DNA of 64,000 nt from an uncultured Eubacteriales bacterium (GTDB lineage Bacteria > Bacillota > Clostridia > Oscillospirales > Oscillospiraceae): the NCBI GenBank assembly GCA_900549475.1, contig UROF01000001.1:186001-250000 (forward strand), read 5' to 3'. Below, piece by piece: positions 6,002 to 14,235 of this stretch. Within the stretch, counting starts at the first letter, position 1. Each line of letters starts with the position of its first letter. A program made the position numbers and the translations under genes. Under the pieces are notes generated by a model that did no database searches, was not told the DNA's origin, and saw only the letters and a program-made list of their open reading frames with translations.

Positions 6002-8779
6002 TCAGGCCAGGAACTGATCCAAAGGCCGACTTTCCTCCATAGCAGCCATGGCGTCCGCCATGCCGGACACATCGCCCACCAGGTTCACACCGCACAGCTT
6101 CCCGGCAGCAAAGTAGTACCGGGCCAGATGTCCCTTGGCATCATCCCGAAGCTCCAGAGTCCGATAATCCTTACCGGACACCTTACCCGGGTCACCCAGG
6201 GAGAACAGCTCGGTGCCCATGCCGTGGAAGGACAACACCGGCTGGATGGGCTCATAATCCACCAGATCGCCGGTAGCACGGGCTCCCGCCACCTTGCCCT
6301 GGGCCTGGGCCTCCGGCCAGAGGGCGTAATTGACGCCCTCGTACTGGGCACAGTCGCCGCAGGCAAACACGCCGGGGATGTTGGTCTCCATGGCTTTGTC
6401 CACCACGATAGCCCGATCCACAGCAATGCCAGCTGCCTGGGCTAGAGCTACATTGGCCCGGACACCGCAGGAGACGATCACCAGCTGAGCGGGGATCACC
6501 TCGCCGCTGGCTAGCTTCACGCCAGTGACATGGCCGCTGCCCTCCATAGCCTCGATCTTCACGCCCAGCTCTACCCGGACGCCGGACTGGCCGCACTTCT
6601 CCAGCAGAAGCTTGGCAGAGGCATCATCCAGCTGTCGGCCCATCAAGGTTGGGGCCAGCTCCAGCACGGTCACCTCGCTGCCGCTCTTGCGCAGCTCCCA
6701 GGCGGCCTCCAGGCCCAGCACACCGCCGCCGATGACCACAGCCTGCCGGACAGCACCCATGGCCTGGACCTTCTCCACGTCGGAGATCCTTCGGATAGCC
6801 ACTACGCCTTCCTGCTCCCGGCCAGGGATGGGCGGAATAAAGCTCTCGCTGCCCAGCGCCAGGATCAGCTTGGTATAGGATACTTTCTCACCGCCATCCA
6901 AAGTAACGGTATGGGAAGCAGTATCGATAGCTTCCACCTTCCGGCGGAGCATCTGGATGATGGCCTGGGCATCGTACCAGCCTGCGGGATGGAGGGCCAT
7001 CTGGTCCTCAGTGAGGCCGGAGAGCATGGCCTTAGTGAGCATAGGCCGCTGATAGGCAGGGCCCTCGTCGGAGATCAGAAGGATCTTGCCGGTCTTGTCC
7101 CGCTCCCGGATGGCCTCCGCCGCGCTGACGCCAGCGCAGCCGTTGCCCAGGATCACATAGGTGTTCTCGGTGTCGTTGCGGTAGGTGGTCTCCTCCACCT
7201 CTACCTCCACGAACTTGTCCCGGCCCACGCCGCAGACAGGGCAGGTATCCAGGGATGCGTCGAAAATCTCACCGCAGACCAGGCACTTCACCAGCTTCCG
7301 GGGACCGCGGCCAGAGGACTTGGCCTCCTTCTTTGCCGGCTCATAGTAGTCAGGGCCCACACCGCAGACAGGGCATACCGGCTTATCGCCGGAGAACACC
7401 GCGCCGCAGATCCGGCAGCGGACCAGCTCCGGCTCTGCCGCAGCGGGGGCTTCTGCGGTGACGGGGTGGAAGTGCTCGGGTCCCACCTTGCAGATAGGAC
7501 ATACCGGCTCGTCCTCATCGAACACCGCGCCGCACACATCGCAGCGCACCTTGCCCTTGGGGGCACGCTGGATGGGCCTGAGATCCTTGAGCAGCAGCCG
7601 TCCGAACTCCGCGCCGTACTCCTTGGCATCAGCCAGCTGGTCGGCACTGGGCTTAAAGCGGACACGGAATCCTTCCACTGTCCGCAGCTTCAGCTGCTTG
7701 AGCCGCTCCATGATGTGGGGCACACCCTCGCCGCTCCAGCCGTAGCTGCCGAAGGCGCTGGCCAGCTTCCCGCCGTGGGTGGCGGCAAACATACCGGTAG
7801 TAAGGTCCCAGATAGGCTTGAGGGCCTCTCCTACGATGGTGGGGGTGCCCAGGAGGAAGCCGTCGGCGTAGAGGAGCTCCTCCCCTACCTTGGCAGCGTC
7901 GGCGGTGACCATGTCGTAAGTCCGCACGTCGATCTCACCGGCGGAGCGAATACCCTCGGCAATGGCCTCTGCCAGCTGCCCGGTGTAGCCGTAGGCACTG
8001 ACATAGGGGATGATGACCGTGGGCCGGGGATTGGGATTGATCACGGTGGACCACTCCTCATAGGTATCCAGCATCCAGGGGATATCGCAATCCAGCACCG
8101 GGCCATGGCCAGGACAGATCATCTCCAGGGCCAGAGGCCGGACCCGCCGCAGAGCATCCAGCATGAAGGACTTGTAGGGCCCGATGATGCAGTCATAGTA
8201 ATACTTGGTAGCCCGCAGATAACCCTCGTGGTCGGTGACCTTGCTGGCCAGGATACCGTCGCAGGCATAGTGAGAGCCGAAGGAGTCACAGGTCACCAGG
8301 ATCTTGTCCTCCCGGATGTAGGTGTACATGGTGTCAGGCCAATGGAGGTTGGGCACCACCATGAACTCCAGAGTCTTTCCGTCCAGCTCCAGGGTCTGGC
8401 CATCCCGGACGGGGATGGAATAGAAATCACGGTTGACGATCTCCTTGAGGAAGCTGATGGCACAGGCCGTAGCTACGATCTTGATCCGGGGATTCAGCTC
8501 CAGCAGCCGCTCCACACTGCCGCTGTGGTCAGGCTCCGTGTGGCTCACCACCAGATAGTCCACCTGATCGATAGGAGTGATCTGCCCCACCTTCTCAAGC
8601 CAGCTGTCCAGGCACTTGACCTTGGCCGTCTCAAAGAGGACGGTATGGCGGCCAGTTTTGAGGACATAGGAGTTATAGGTGGTGCCGAACTCCGTATACA
8701 TAATGATGTCAAATACCCGCAGGTCGTGATCCAAAGCACCGGTAAAATAGAAACCGGGTTTCAGTTCCAAAATTTCCAT
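6002..8779 (-). CDS. Flavodiiron protein fused to three rubredoxin-like domains and an NADH:rubredoxin oxidoreductase
   Basis: This is a self-contained O2/NO-reducing electron chain in 925 residues. A metallo-beta-lactamase diiron domain comes first (about 1-245) with HTEPDHSG, NLHWPDT, CDSFGSH and PGHGP carrying the iron ligands. A flavodoxin domain (about 253-400) binds FMN. Then come three short rubredoxin-like knuckles, each with two CxxC pairs: RCDVCG/CPICK, RCRICG/CPVCG and KCLVCG/CPVCG (about 411-525). A FAD/NAD(P) reductase module (about 540-925) has ILGNGCAGVSAAE and VIGGGVLGLEAAW. Fused forms with one rubredoxin are known; three knuckles are unusual. The ATG follows AAAGGAG. The protein should be cytoplasmic and defend this anaerobe against oxygen or nitric oxide. 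A weak promoter (TTGGCG, TATACT near 8839-8865) is all I see upstream. Confidence 0.92.
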   Translation of the reverse strand: MEILELKPGFYFTGALDHDLRVFDIIMYTEFGTTYNSYVLKTGRHTVLFETAKVKCLDSWLEKVGQITPIDQVDYLVVSHTEPDHSGSVERLLELNPRIKIVATACAISFLKEIVNRDFYSIPVRDGQTLELDGKTLEFMVVPNLHWPDTMYTYIREDKILVTCDSFGSHYACDGILASKVTDHEGYLRATKYYYDCIIGPYKSFMLDALRRVRPLALEMICPGHGPVLDCDIPWMLDTYEEWSTVINPNPRPTVIIPYVSAYGYTGQLAEAIAEGIRSAGEIDVRTYDMVTADAAKVGEELLYADGFLLGTPTIVGEALKPIWDLTTGMFAATHGGKLASAFGSYGWSGEGVPHIMERLKQLKLRTVEGFRVRFKPSADQLADAKEYGAEFGRLLLKDLRPIQRAPKGKVRCDVCGAVFDEDEPVCPICKVGPEHFHPVTAEAPAAAEPELVRCRICGAVFSGDKPVCPVCGVGPDYYEPAKKEAKSSGRGPRKLVKCLVCGEIFDASLDTCPVCGVGRDKFVEVEVEETTYRNDTENTYVILGNGCAGVSAAEAIRERDKTGKILLISDEGPAYQRPMLTKAMLSGLTEDQMALHPAGWYDAQAIIQMLRRKVEAIDTASHTVTLDGGEKVSYTKLILALGSESFIPPIPGREQEGVVAIRRISDVEKVQAMGAVRQAVVIGGGVLGLEAAWELRKSGSEVTVLELAPTLMGRQLDDASAKLLLEKCGQSGVRVELGVKIEAMEGSGHVTGVKLASGEVIPAQLVIVSCGVRANVALAQAAGIAVDRAIVVDKAMETNIPGVFACGDCAQYEGVNYALWPEAQAQGKVAGARATGDLVDYEPIQPVLSFHGMGTELFSLGDPGKVSGKDYRTLELRDDAKGHLARYYFAAGKLCGVNLVGDVSGMADAMAAMEESRPLDQFLA

Positions 8780-8891
8780 AGCAGATTCTCCTTTGTTTCA
8801 GCAGCGGACAAAGGCTGTTATTGTCCGTCTAAATGTATAGTATAACATTCCCGGCCATCCGCCAATCCCCTTTTGGTTAAATTTTTCACCT

Positions 8892-8907
8892 TTGTGATTT
8901 TTCACAA
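8892..8907. promoter_or_regulatory. Palindrome between divergent flavodiiron and TetR genes
   Basis: TTGTGA and TCACAA form an exact palindrome separated by TTTT. It lies just upstream of the -35 box of the tetR promoter and about 50 bases upstream of the probable flavodiiron promoter. It resembles Rex or CRP/FNR half sites, but both need a spacer of six between these half sites and here it is four. The binding protein is unknown. Confidence 0.4.
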
Positions 8908-8914
8908 CAGGGCC

Positions 8915-8942
8915 TTGTCATTTGGAGTCAATCCGCTACAAT
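8915..8942 (+). promoter_or_regulatory. SigA-type promoter of tetR-ABC operon
   Basis: TTGTCA (8915-8920) and TACAAT (8937-8942) are 16 bases apart. The predicted start, near 8949, is immediately before the TetR-type operator. Confidence 0.7.
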
Positions 8943-8953
8943 AAGGCCATACC

Positions 8954-8967
8954 TGACCGACCGGTCA
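8954..8967. promoter_or_regulatory. Probable TetR autoregulatory operator
   Basis: TGACC and GGTCA form an inverted repeat around GACC. TGACCGACCGGTCA is the shape of many TetR/AcrR operators. It sits just downstream of the predicted transcription start and 15 bases before the tetR start codon, where a bound repressor would block the promoter. Confidence 0.6.
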
Positions 8968-8982
8968 ATGGAGGGAAGTACG

Positions 8983-9603
8983 ATGGCCCAACGATTTTCC
9001 AGTCTACCCGATGAGAAACAGCAGCAAATCCTGGACGCCGCCGCCGAAGTCTTTTCCCGTGAGGACTACAAGCGTGCCAGCACCGACGACATTGCTGTCC
9101 GGGCGGGTATCTCCAAAGGGCTTCTTTTCTACTACTTTAAAAATAAGCAGAGCCTGTATCTCTATGTTGCCGACCACATGCGCCATCTGGTGGAACGACA
9201 TCTGGAACGCGGAAAAGTGGCGGAGATCACCGATTTCTTTGATATGCTGGACTATGGGGTCCAGGAAAAGCTCCAGCTCTTCCAGCGCCAGCCCTGGGTC
9301 CTGGACCTGTCACTGCGGCTGTACTACGCCACAGACAAAGACGTGGTATCTTCCCTGCGTCAGCGGTTTATGGAGATGCTGGATGAGATGTGGGACGTGT
9401 ATTTTTCTCAAATTGACCGGGAGAAATTCCGCCCTGGGATAGAGCCCCGGTTAGTCCTGGATCAACTCATATATCTGATCGACGGCTATATTCACCAGCA
9501 GATGATGCGCAGTAAGCGGGTAAATATGGATGCCCTGATGGCGGAATACGCTCTCTGGCGGGACATGCTCCGCCAGTATGCCTACAAGAAGGAATATCAA
9601 TGA
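8983..9603 (+). CDS. TetR/AcrR family transcriptional regulator
   Basis: This DNA-binding regulator has 206 residues from the ATG at 8983, which I prefer to the ATG at 8968 because the Shine-Dalgarno GGAGGG lies between them. The helix-turn-helix is about residues 20-60, with STDDIAVRAGISKGLLF and YYFKNKQSLYLYV. The rest is an all-helical ligand-binding domain that I cannot assign to an inducer. The stop codon overlaps the start of the ABC ATPase gene (ATGA), so regulator and transporter form one operon. With the operator at its own promoter, it probably represses that operon until an effector, perhaps a toxic compound or lipid, appears. Confidence 0.9.
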   Translation: MAQRFSSLPDEKQQQILDAAAEVFSREDYKRASTDDIAVRAGISKGLLFYYFKNKQSLYLYVADHMRHLVERHLERGKVAEITDFFDMLDYGVQEKLQLFQRQPWVLDLSLRLYYATDKDVVSSLRQRFMEMLDEMWDVYFSQIDREKFRPGIEPRLVLDQLIYLIDGYIHQQMMRSKRVNMDALMAEYALWRDMLRQYAYKKEYQ

Positions 9604-10490
9604 GCCATGTGATCGACGTGCAGAGCCTTACCAAAGACTATGGTAAAAGCCGCGGTATATTTGACCTTACCTTCCAGGTGGAACCAGGCGAGATTTTTGG
9701 CTTTCTAGGCCCCAACGGCGCAGGTAAGACCACCACAATCCGCCATCTGATGGGGTTTATCCGGCCTGACCGGGGTCAGGCGTCGATTCTGGGCATGGAC
9801 TGCTTCTCTCAGGCAGCGGCCATCCAGGCCCATGTGGGATATCTGCCGGGGGAACTGAGCCTGATGGACGATCTCACCGGAGATGGTTTTCTCCGCTTCA
9901 TGGCCCGGATGCGGGGTATGCCGGACCTGGGATGTGCCGAGGAGCTGAAAGAGCTGTTCCGGCTGGATGGCCGTCAGAGCCTGCGGAAAATGAGCAAAGG
10001 CACCCGGCAGAAGGTGGGCCTGATCTGCGCCTTTATGGCCCGGCCGGACCTTCTGCTCCTGGATGAGGCTACCAGCGGACTGGACCCTCTGATGCAGAAC
10101 CGCTTCGTGGAGCTGCTGCTGCGGGAGAAGGAACGAGGTGCTACTATTCTCCTCTCCAGCCATATGTTCGAGGAGCTGGAGCGCACCTGCGACCGGGTAG
10201 CCATCCTCCGCTCCGGACGGTTGGCAGCGGTGGAGCGTACAGAGGACCTTCGGCGGGCCAGAACCAAGCGGTACACCTTCTCCTTCCCTGGGCCGGAAAC
10301 TGCGGCAGCTTTCTCCGCCGCCTGGCCTGGCTCCAGCAGGGATGGTTCCAGCGTAACCGTATCTCTTACAGGAGCCCAGGCTCTCCCCCGCCTGCTGCGC
10401 CTCGCCGCAGACCATCAAGTCAAAGACATGGCTGTGGACGGCGGAAGCCTGGAGGAAGCTTTCCTGGGATATTACGGAGAGGAGAATTGA
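9600..10490 (+). CDS. ABC-2 type transporter ATP-binding protein
   Basis: This cytoplasmic exporter ATPase has 296 residues. The motifs are Walker A GPNGAGKTTT, a degenerate signature MSKGTRQKVG in place of LSGGQ, and Walker B LLLLDEATSGLD followed by SSHMFEE. Variant signatures of this sort are usual in DrrA/CcmA-like exporters. About 80 C-terminal residues form the accessory domain. Its start overlaps the tetR stop codon, and the permease gene follows after four bases, so the three genes are translationally linked. The substrate is unknown; drug, antimicrobial peptide or lipid export is typical for the family. Confidence 0.92.
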   Translation: MSHVIDVQSLTKDYGKSRGIFDLTFQVEPGEIFGFLGPNGAGKTTTIRHLMGFIRPDRGQASILGMDCFSQAAAIQAHVGYLPGELSLMDDLTGDGFLRFMARMRGMPDLGCAEELKELFRLDGRQSLRKMSKGTRQKVGLICAFMARPDLLLLDEATSGLDPLMQNRFVELLLREKERGATILLSSHMFEELERTCDRVAILRSGRLAAVERTEDLRRARTKRYTFSFPGPETAAAFSAAWPGSSRDGSSVTVSLTGAQALPRLLRLAADHQVKDMAVDGGSLEEAFLGYYGEEN

Positions 10491-10494
10491 CCAT

Positions 10495-11292
10495 ATGATC
10501 TCACTGCCCTTGTTTCGGCGGGAGGCCCGCCGCAGTATCGCCCTGTTTATGATCTTTGCCGGGATTTTGGCCCTGTATGCCAGTGTGATCCTTACCATGT
10601 ACGACCCGGAGCTGGGGGAAAGCCTGGCCATGATGAAAGATGCCATGCCTCAGCTTTTTGCCGCCTTCGGCATGAGTGATCCCGGCTCCACCCTTACGGA
10701 GTTTCTGGCCAACTACCTCTATGGCTTCCTCTTTCTGGTTCTGCCTCTGGTCATGCTGATTTTGCTGGCAAATCGTTTGATGGTGAGCTACCTGGATCGA
10801 GGCACCATGGCCTGGCTCCTCTCCACTCCCAATCCAAGGCGGAAAATCGCCGGTACCCAGGCTCTCTTTCTGGCCGGCAGCGCCATTTTGACCGCCGTCT
10901 ATGCCGGTGGACTCTGCTCTCTTCTGTCTGTGGCCATGTACCCTGGAGAGCTTGCAGCCGGTCCATTTTTCCGGCTGAACCTGACTCTGGCGGCCCTCCT
11001 ATGCCTCTTGGGAAGCATCTGCTTTCTGGGAGTATGCGCTCTTCCCGACAGCCGCCGGGGCCTCTCCTTGGGCGGCGGCCTATGCGTGGTATTTATTTTG
11101 CTGCAGATGCTGGCACAGTCCGGTGAAAAGTGGGAGTGGCTGAAATATCTGACCCCCTTGACGGCCTTTGATACAGCAGCCTTGTCCTCTGGCGGCGGCT
11201 CTCTATGGCCGGCACTGGGATTGGCCGGCGCTGCACTGCTGCTATACTGCGCCGGGATCTGGGTATTTACCCGCCGAGATCTGTGCCTGTAA
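10495..11292 (+). CDS. ABC-2 family transporter permease
   Basis: This integral membrane partner of the preceding ATPase has 265 residues and about six predicted membrane segments. They include an N-terminal one after LFRREARRS, a strongly hydrophobic pair around residues 75-100, and a last one before a short basic tail. It resembles the ABC-2/YxlG type, where one permease dimerises with the ATPase dimer. It begins four bases after the ATPase stop codon and ends the operon, with an intrinsic terminator 28 bases later. Nothing in the sequence identifies the substrate. Confidence 0.85.
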   Translation: MISLPLFRREARRSIALFMIFAGILALYASVILTMYDPELGESLAMMKDAMPQLFAAFGMSDPGSTLTEFLANYLYGFLFLVLPLVMLILLANRLMVSYLDRGTMAWLLSTPNPRRKIAGTQALFLAGSAILTAVYAGGLCSLLSVAMYPGELAAGPFFRLNLTLAALLCLLGSICFLGVCALPDSRRGLSLGGGLCVVFILLQMLAQSGEKWEWLKYLTPLTAFDTAALSSGGGSLWPALGLAGAALLLYCAGIWVFTRRDLCL

Positions 11293-11319
11293 ATCTAGTT
11301 CCATTTATCTATAGAAAAT

Positions 11320-11351
11320 AAAACGCCAGGGAAAAAATTCCCTGGCGTTTT
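11320..11351. terminator. Bidirectional terminator between ABC-2 operon and ligA
   Basis: A 13-bp stem, AAAACGCCAGGGA with its complement, has a six-base A-rich loop. It has T runs on both strands and so serves the ABC operon (plus) and ligA (minus), which converge here. Confidence 0.85.
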
Positions 11352-11381
11352 CATCGGTTTTTAGCCATGAGCGAAGCTCTC

Positions 11382-13436
11382 TTACAGGAGGGATATCTGC
11401 TCCGGTTCGTCGGAAGAAGTCACCGTGGGAGTACTCTCAGCCGTACGCTCTCCAGAGGCCTCGCCGCCCAGCATAGCAGCAAACTCCTCTTCCGTCAGCA
11501 CCGGGACTCCCAACTCTCCGGCTTTCCGCAGCTTGCTGCCAGCGTTCTCACCCGCCACCACATAGGTGGTCTTTTTGCTGACGCTGCCGCTGGCCTTTCC
11601 GCCCCGTGCCTCGATCAAGGCCGTGGCCTCCTCCCGGGAAAAGTGGGTCAGGGCTCCGGTGAGGACAAAGGTCATCCCTTTGAACTGATCCCCTGCCGGG
11701 GCATCCACCGCCTCCATGAGGACACCGGCTTCCTTGAGTCTGCCCATCAGATGCTGGGACTGAGGACTATCCAGCCAGGAACGGATATACCCGGCAGTGA
11801 CCGCGCCCACGTCGTCGATGGCGGTAAGTTCCTCCTCAGAGGCCGCAGCAAAGGCGTCAAAGGTACGGAAATGGGCTGCCAAGGTCTTGCCTGCCTTCTG
11901 CCCTACCTGCCGGATACCCAACGCATACAGCAGACGCTCCAGCCCTCTGGAACGGCTGTCGCTAATGGCCCGCAGGGCGTTCTCCGCCGACTTGTCGCCC
12001 ATGCGATCCAGGGAAGCGAGATCCTCCTTGCTTAGAAAATACAGGTCAGCCGGTGTCTTGACCATTCCCCTTTCGATAAGCTGATTCATTACTGCCGGCC
12101 CCACGCCCTCGATATCCATGGCGTCCCGGCTGGCAAAGTGGGTCAGGTTCCGGTGGAGCTGTGCCGGACACTCCGCACCGGTACAGCGCAGGAAAGCACC
12201 GTCCTCATCCCGTACTACCGGGGCACCGCACACCGGACATACGGTAGGCATGTGATAGGGCACCGCCTCCGGGGGACGCTTATCCAGCAGCACCTCCACG
12301 ATCTCCGGGATGATCTCCCCCGCCTTCTGCACCACTACTGTGTCGCCGATACGGATATCCTTCTCGTCGATGAAATCCTGGTTGTGAAGTGTGGCAGTGG
12401 TTACCGTGGTACCCGCCAGACGGACAGGCTCCACCACTACTTTCGGCGTCAGCACGCCGGTCCGCCCCACCTGGACCACGATGTCCACCACCCGGCTGGG
12501 CTTACGCTCCGGCGGATACTTATAGGCAATCGCCCACCGAGGGCACTTGGCCGTACTGCCAACAATCCCACGGTCTGACAAGGAATCCAGCTTTACAACA
12601 GCTCCATCCATATCAAAGGGCAGATCTTCCCGGGTATCATTGAGCTGGCGGATCTCCTCGTTGATCTCTGCCGCTTCAGAGAGCTTTTTCTGGGGGATGA
12701 CCGGAAACCCCTGCTCTGCCAGATAGGCGATAGTCTCACTGTGGCTGGTAAAGGTCCTTCCTTCCGCCAGCTGCAAATTGAATACCCGGATGTCCAGGCT
12801 CCGTTTGGCACAGACCTTGGGGTCCAGCTGCCGGAGTGACCCTGCCGCCGCGTTCCGGGGATTGGCAAAGAGGCTCTCCCCCCGCTCCTCCCGCTGGCGA
12901 TTCAGGCGGTGAAATACACTCTTCGGCATGAATACCTCGCCCCGGACGATCAACCGGGGCAGCTTCTCCGGCAGCGTCATGGGGATGGAGCGGATAGTGC
13001 GGATATTCTCCGTCACATCCTCCCCCACCCGTCCGTCACCCCGGGTGGCTCCCTGAAAAAACACACCGTCCCGGTACTCCAGAGCTACTGACAAGCCGTC
13101 TACCTTAGGCTCTACACTGTAGACCGTTTTCTCCAGGCTCTCTGCCATTCGTCCGCAGAACTCCTCCACCTCCTCCGGGGAAAAGACATCCTGAAGGCTT
13201 TCCAGCGGAACAGCGTGAGTCACCTGCCGGAAGCTCTCCAGCGGCTGTCCGCCCACCCGCTGGGTGGGGGAATCGGGTACGATCTCCTCCGGATGCGCCG
13301 CTTCCAGTTCCTCCAGCCGGCGCAGCATATGGTCATATTCATAATCGGAGATGGTGGGGTCATCCAGTACATAGTAGCGATAACCCGCTTCGTTCAGCGT
13401 CTGACGCAGCTGCGCCATCTCACTTTTGTAATCCAT
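11382..13436 (-). CDS. ligA: NAD-dependent DNA ligase
   Basis: This enzyme seals nicks in replication and repair using NAD. The protein has 684 residues, close to the family norm of about 670. The adenylation domain shows VEPKVDGLSVALEY with the nucleophilic Lys of KxDG, preceded by the Ia domain tyrosines (YRYYVLDDP). An OB domain, a four-Cys zinc finger (CPVCG and CTGAECP), helix-hairpin-helix repeats and a C-terminal BRCT domain (about 600-680) follow. I choose ATG 13436, after AGGAGGAAAG, because it gives the standard N-terminus MDYKSEMAQLRQTL. It lies 43 bases downstream of yunB and is probably the last gene of murD-yunB-ligA. Confidence 0.97.
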   Translation of the reverse strand: MDYKSEMAQLRQTLNEAGYRYYVLDDPTISDYEYDHMLRRLEELEAAHPEEIVPDSPTQRVGGQPLESFRQVTHAVPLESLQDVFSPEEVEEFCGRMAESLEKTVYSVEPKVDGLSVALEYRDGVFFQGATRGDGRVGEDVTENIRTIRSIPMTLPEKLPRLIVRGEVFMPKSVFHRLNRQREERGESLFANPRNAAAGSLRQLDPKVCAKRSLDIRVFNLQLAEGRTFTSHSETIAYLAEQGFPVIPQKKLSEAAEINEEIRQLNDTREDLPFDMDGAVVKLDSLSDRGIVGSTAKCPRWAIAYKYPPERKPSRVVDIVVQVGRTGVLTPKVVVEPVRLAGTTVTTATLHNQDFIDEKDIRIGDTVVVQKAGEIIPEIVEVLLDKRPPEAVPYHMPTVCPVCGAPVVRDEDGAFLRCTGAECPAQLHRNLTHFASRDAMDIEGVGPAVMNQLIERGMVKTPADLYFLSKEDLASLDRMGDKSAENALRAISDSRSRGLERLLYALGIRQVGQKAGKTLAAHFRTFDAFAAASEEELTAIDDVGAVTAGYIRSWLDSPQSQHLMGRLKEAGVLMEAVDAPAGDQFKGMTFVLTGALTHFSREEATALIEARGGKASGSVSKKTTYVVAGENAGSKLRKAGELGVPVLTEEEFAAMLGGEASGERTAESTPTVTSSDEPEQISLL

Positions 13437-13479
13437 GGTCTTTCCTCCTGGGCAATTCGTCATTAGCTCCTGCTGCCCG

Positions 13480-14175
13480 TCAGCCATTGTTGATGGTGTA
13501 CTCGTAGGCATCCTCCATCAGATCATTTCCTGAATCAAAATAGGTATACGTATCAGGAACATCCCCTACGATAACAGTCTCCGCCACGGAAAAGGCGTTG
13601 CTCACCTTGGTATACGTGCTGAATCCAGGCAGAAGGATAGTCACCGATACATCCACGTACAGCAGGATGCTGTGGGTAGTCTGGTTGATACCAGCGTGAT
13701 CAAAGGCATTTTCAAAGTGGGCGCTGCAGCTGCCCACAGTCTGCATCTTGACCTTAAAACGGGGACCACGGCCTGCCAGCAGCGCAGAGCCGGTCAGCGT
13801 CCCCAGCGGGATCGCCAGCTCCGTATCAGAAACTCCCGACATCCGCTGCAGGATATCTCCGGTAATATCCGCCTGAAGGCGGTTAAAGGATGCCATGTTG
13901 CTCTGGAATGCCGTGATCCTTCCGTTAGCATCCTTTTGGAACGTAATGAGATCATCGTATTGGATCTCACCGTTGTTAATGGCGTCATTGACCGCTTCCG
14001 TAACCAGGCGGTTAACAGAATTGGATACCCGGGTAACCGCCAGGTCCCCCAGAATGGTTTTCAAATGAAACGCAAAGACAATCGTCAATGCAATGATGCA
14101 GCATGCGGCCATCAGACAAAGCAGCCGCGCCTTCTGTACCCTGGTCATGGGCGGACGGTACCGTCTCCAGCGCAT
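13480..14175 (-). CDS. yunB: Sporulation protein YunB
   Basis: YunB is a sigma-E-dependent membrane protein of the mother cell needed for efficient sporulation in B. subtilis; its biochemical role is not known. The 231 residues start with a basic segment and one membrane helix (about 18-40). The conserved outer domain follows with the family landmarks VNRLVTEAVNDAI, IPLGTLTGSALLAGRGP and a DVSVTILLPG strand region. Length and motif order match the family. It lies between murD (60 bases upstream) and ligA. A sigma-E-like promoter is visible just before it, so it may be expressed apart from murD. Confidence 0.9.
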   Translation of the reverse strand: MRWRRYRPPMTRVQKARLLCLMAACCIIALTIVFAFHLKTILGDLAVTRVSNSVNRLVTEAVNDAINNGEIQYDDLITFQKDANGRITAFQSNMASFNRLQADITGDILQRMSGVSDTELAIPLGTLTGSALLAGRGPRFKVKMQTVGSCSAHFENAFDHAGINQTTHSILLYVDVSVTILLPGFSTYTKVSNAFSVAETVIVGDVPDTYTYFDSGNDLMEDAYEYTINNG

Positions 14176-14192
14176 AGCACCACCTCCTGGTT

Positions 14193-14223
14193 ATGCTATG
14201 CTGCCACAGCTTTTCCCTATTCG
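14193..14223 (-). promoter_or_regulatory. Possible sigma-E promoter of yunB
   Basis: On the minus strand CGAATAGG (14216-14223) and CATAGCAT (14193-14200) are 15 bases apart. They resemble the sigma-E elements GGCATATT and CATACANT. The match is partial; knowledge that yunB is sigma-E controlled elsewhere is the main support. Confidence 0.35.
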
Positions 14224-14235
14224 TTCTATTTCCTG

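Noticed and set aside
6530..8845. Long open frame on the plus strand
   Set aside because: It is antisense to the flavodiiron fusion, reads as low-complexity His/Gly/Leu-rich protein with no domain, and arises from GC-rich codon use of the real gene.
8892..8907. Rex or CRP/FNR operator
   Set aside because: The half sites fit, but the spacer is four bases rather than six, so neither name was given to the palindrome.
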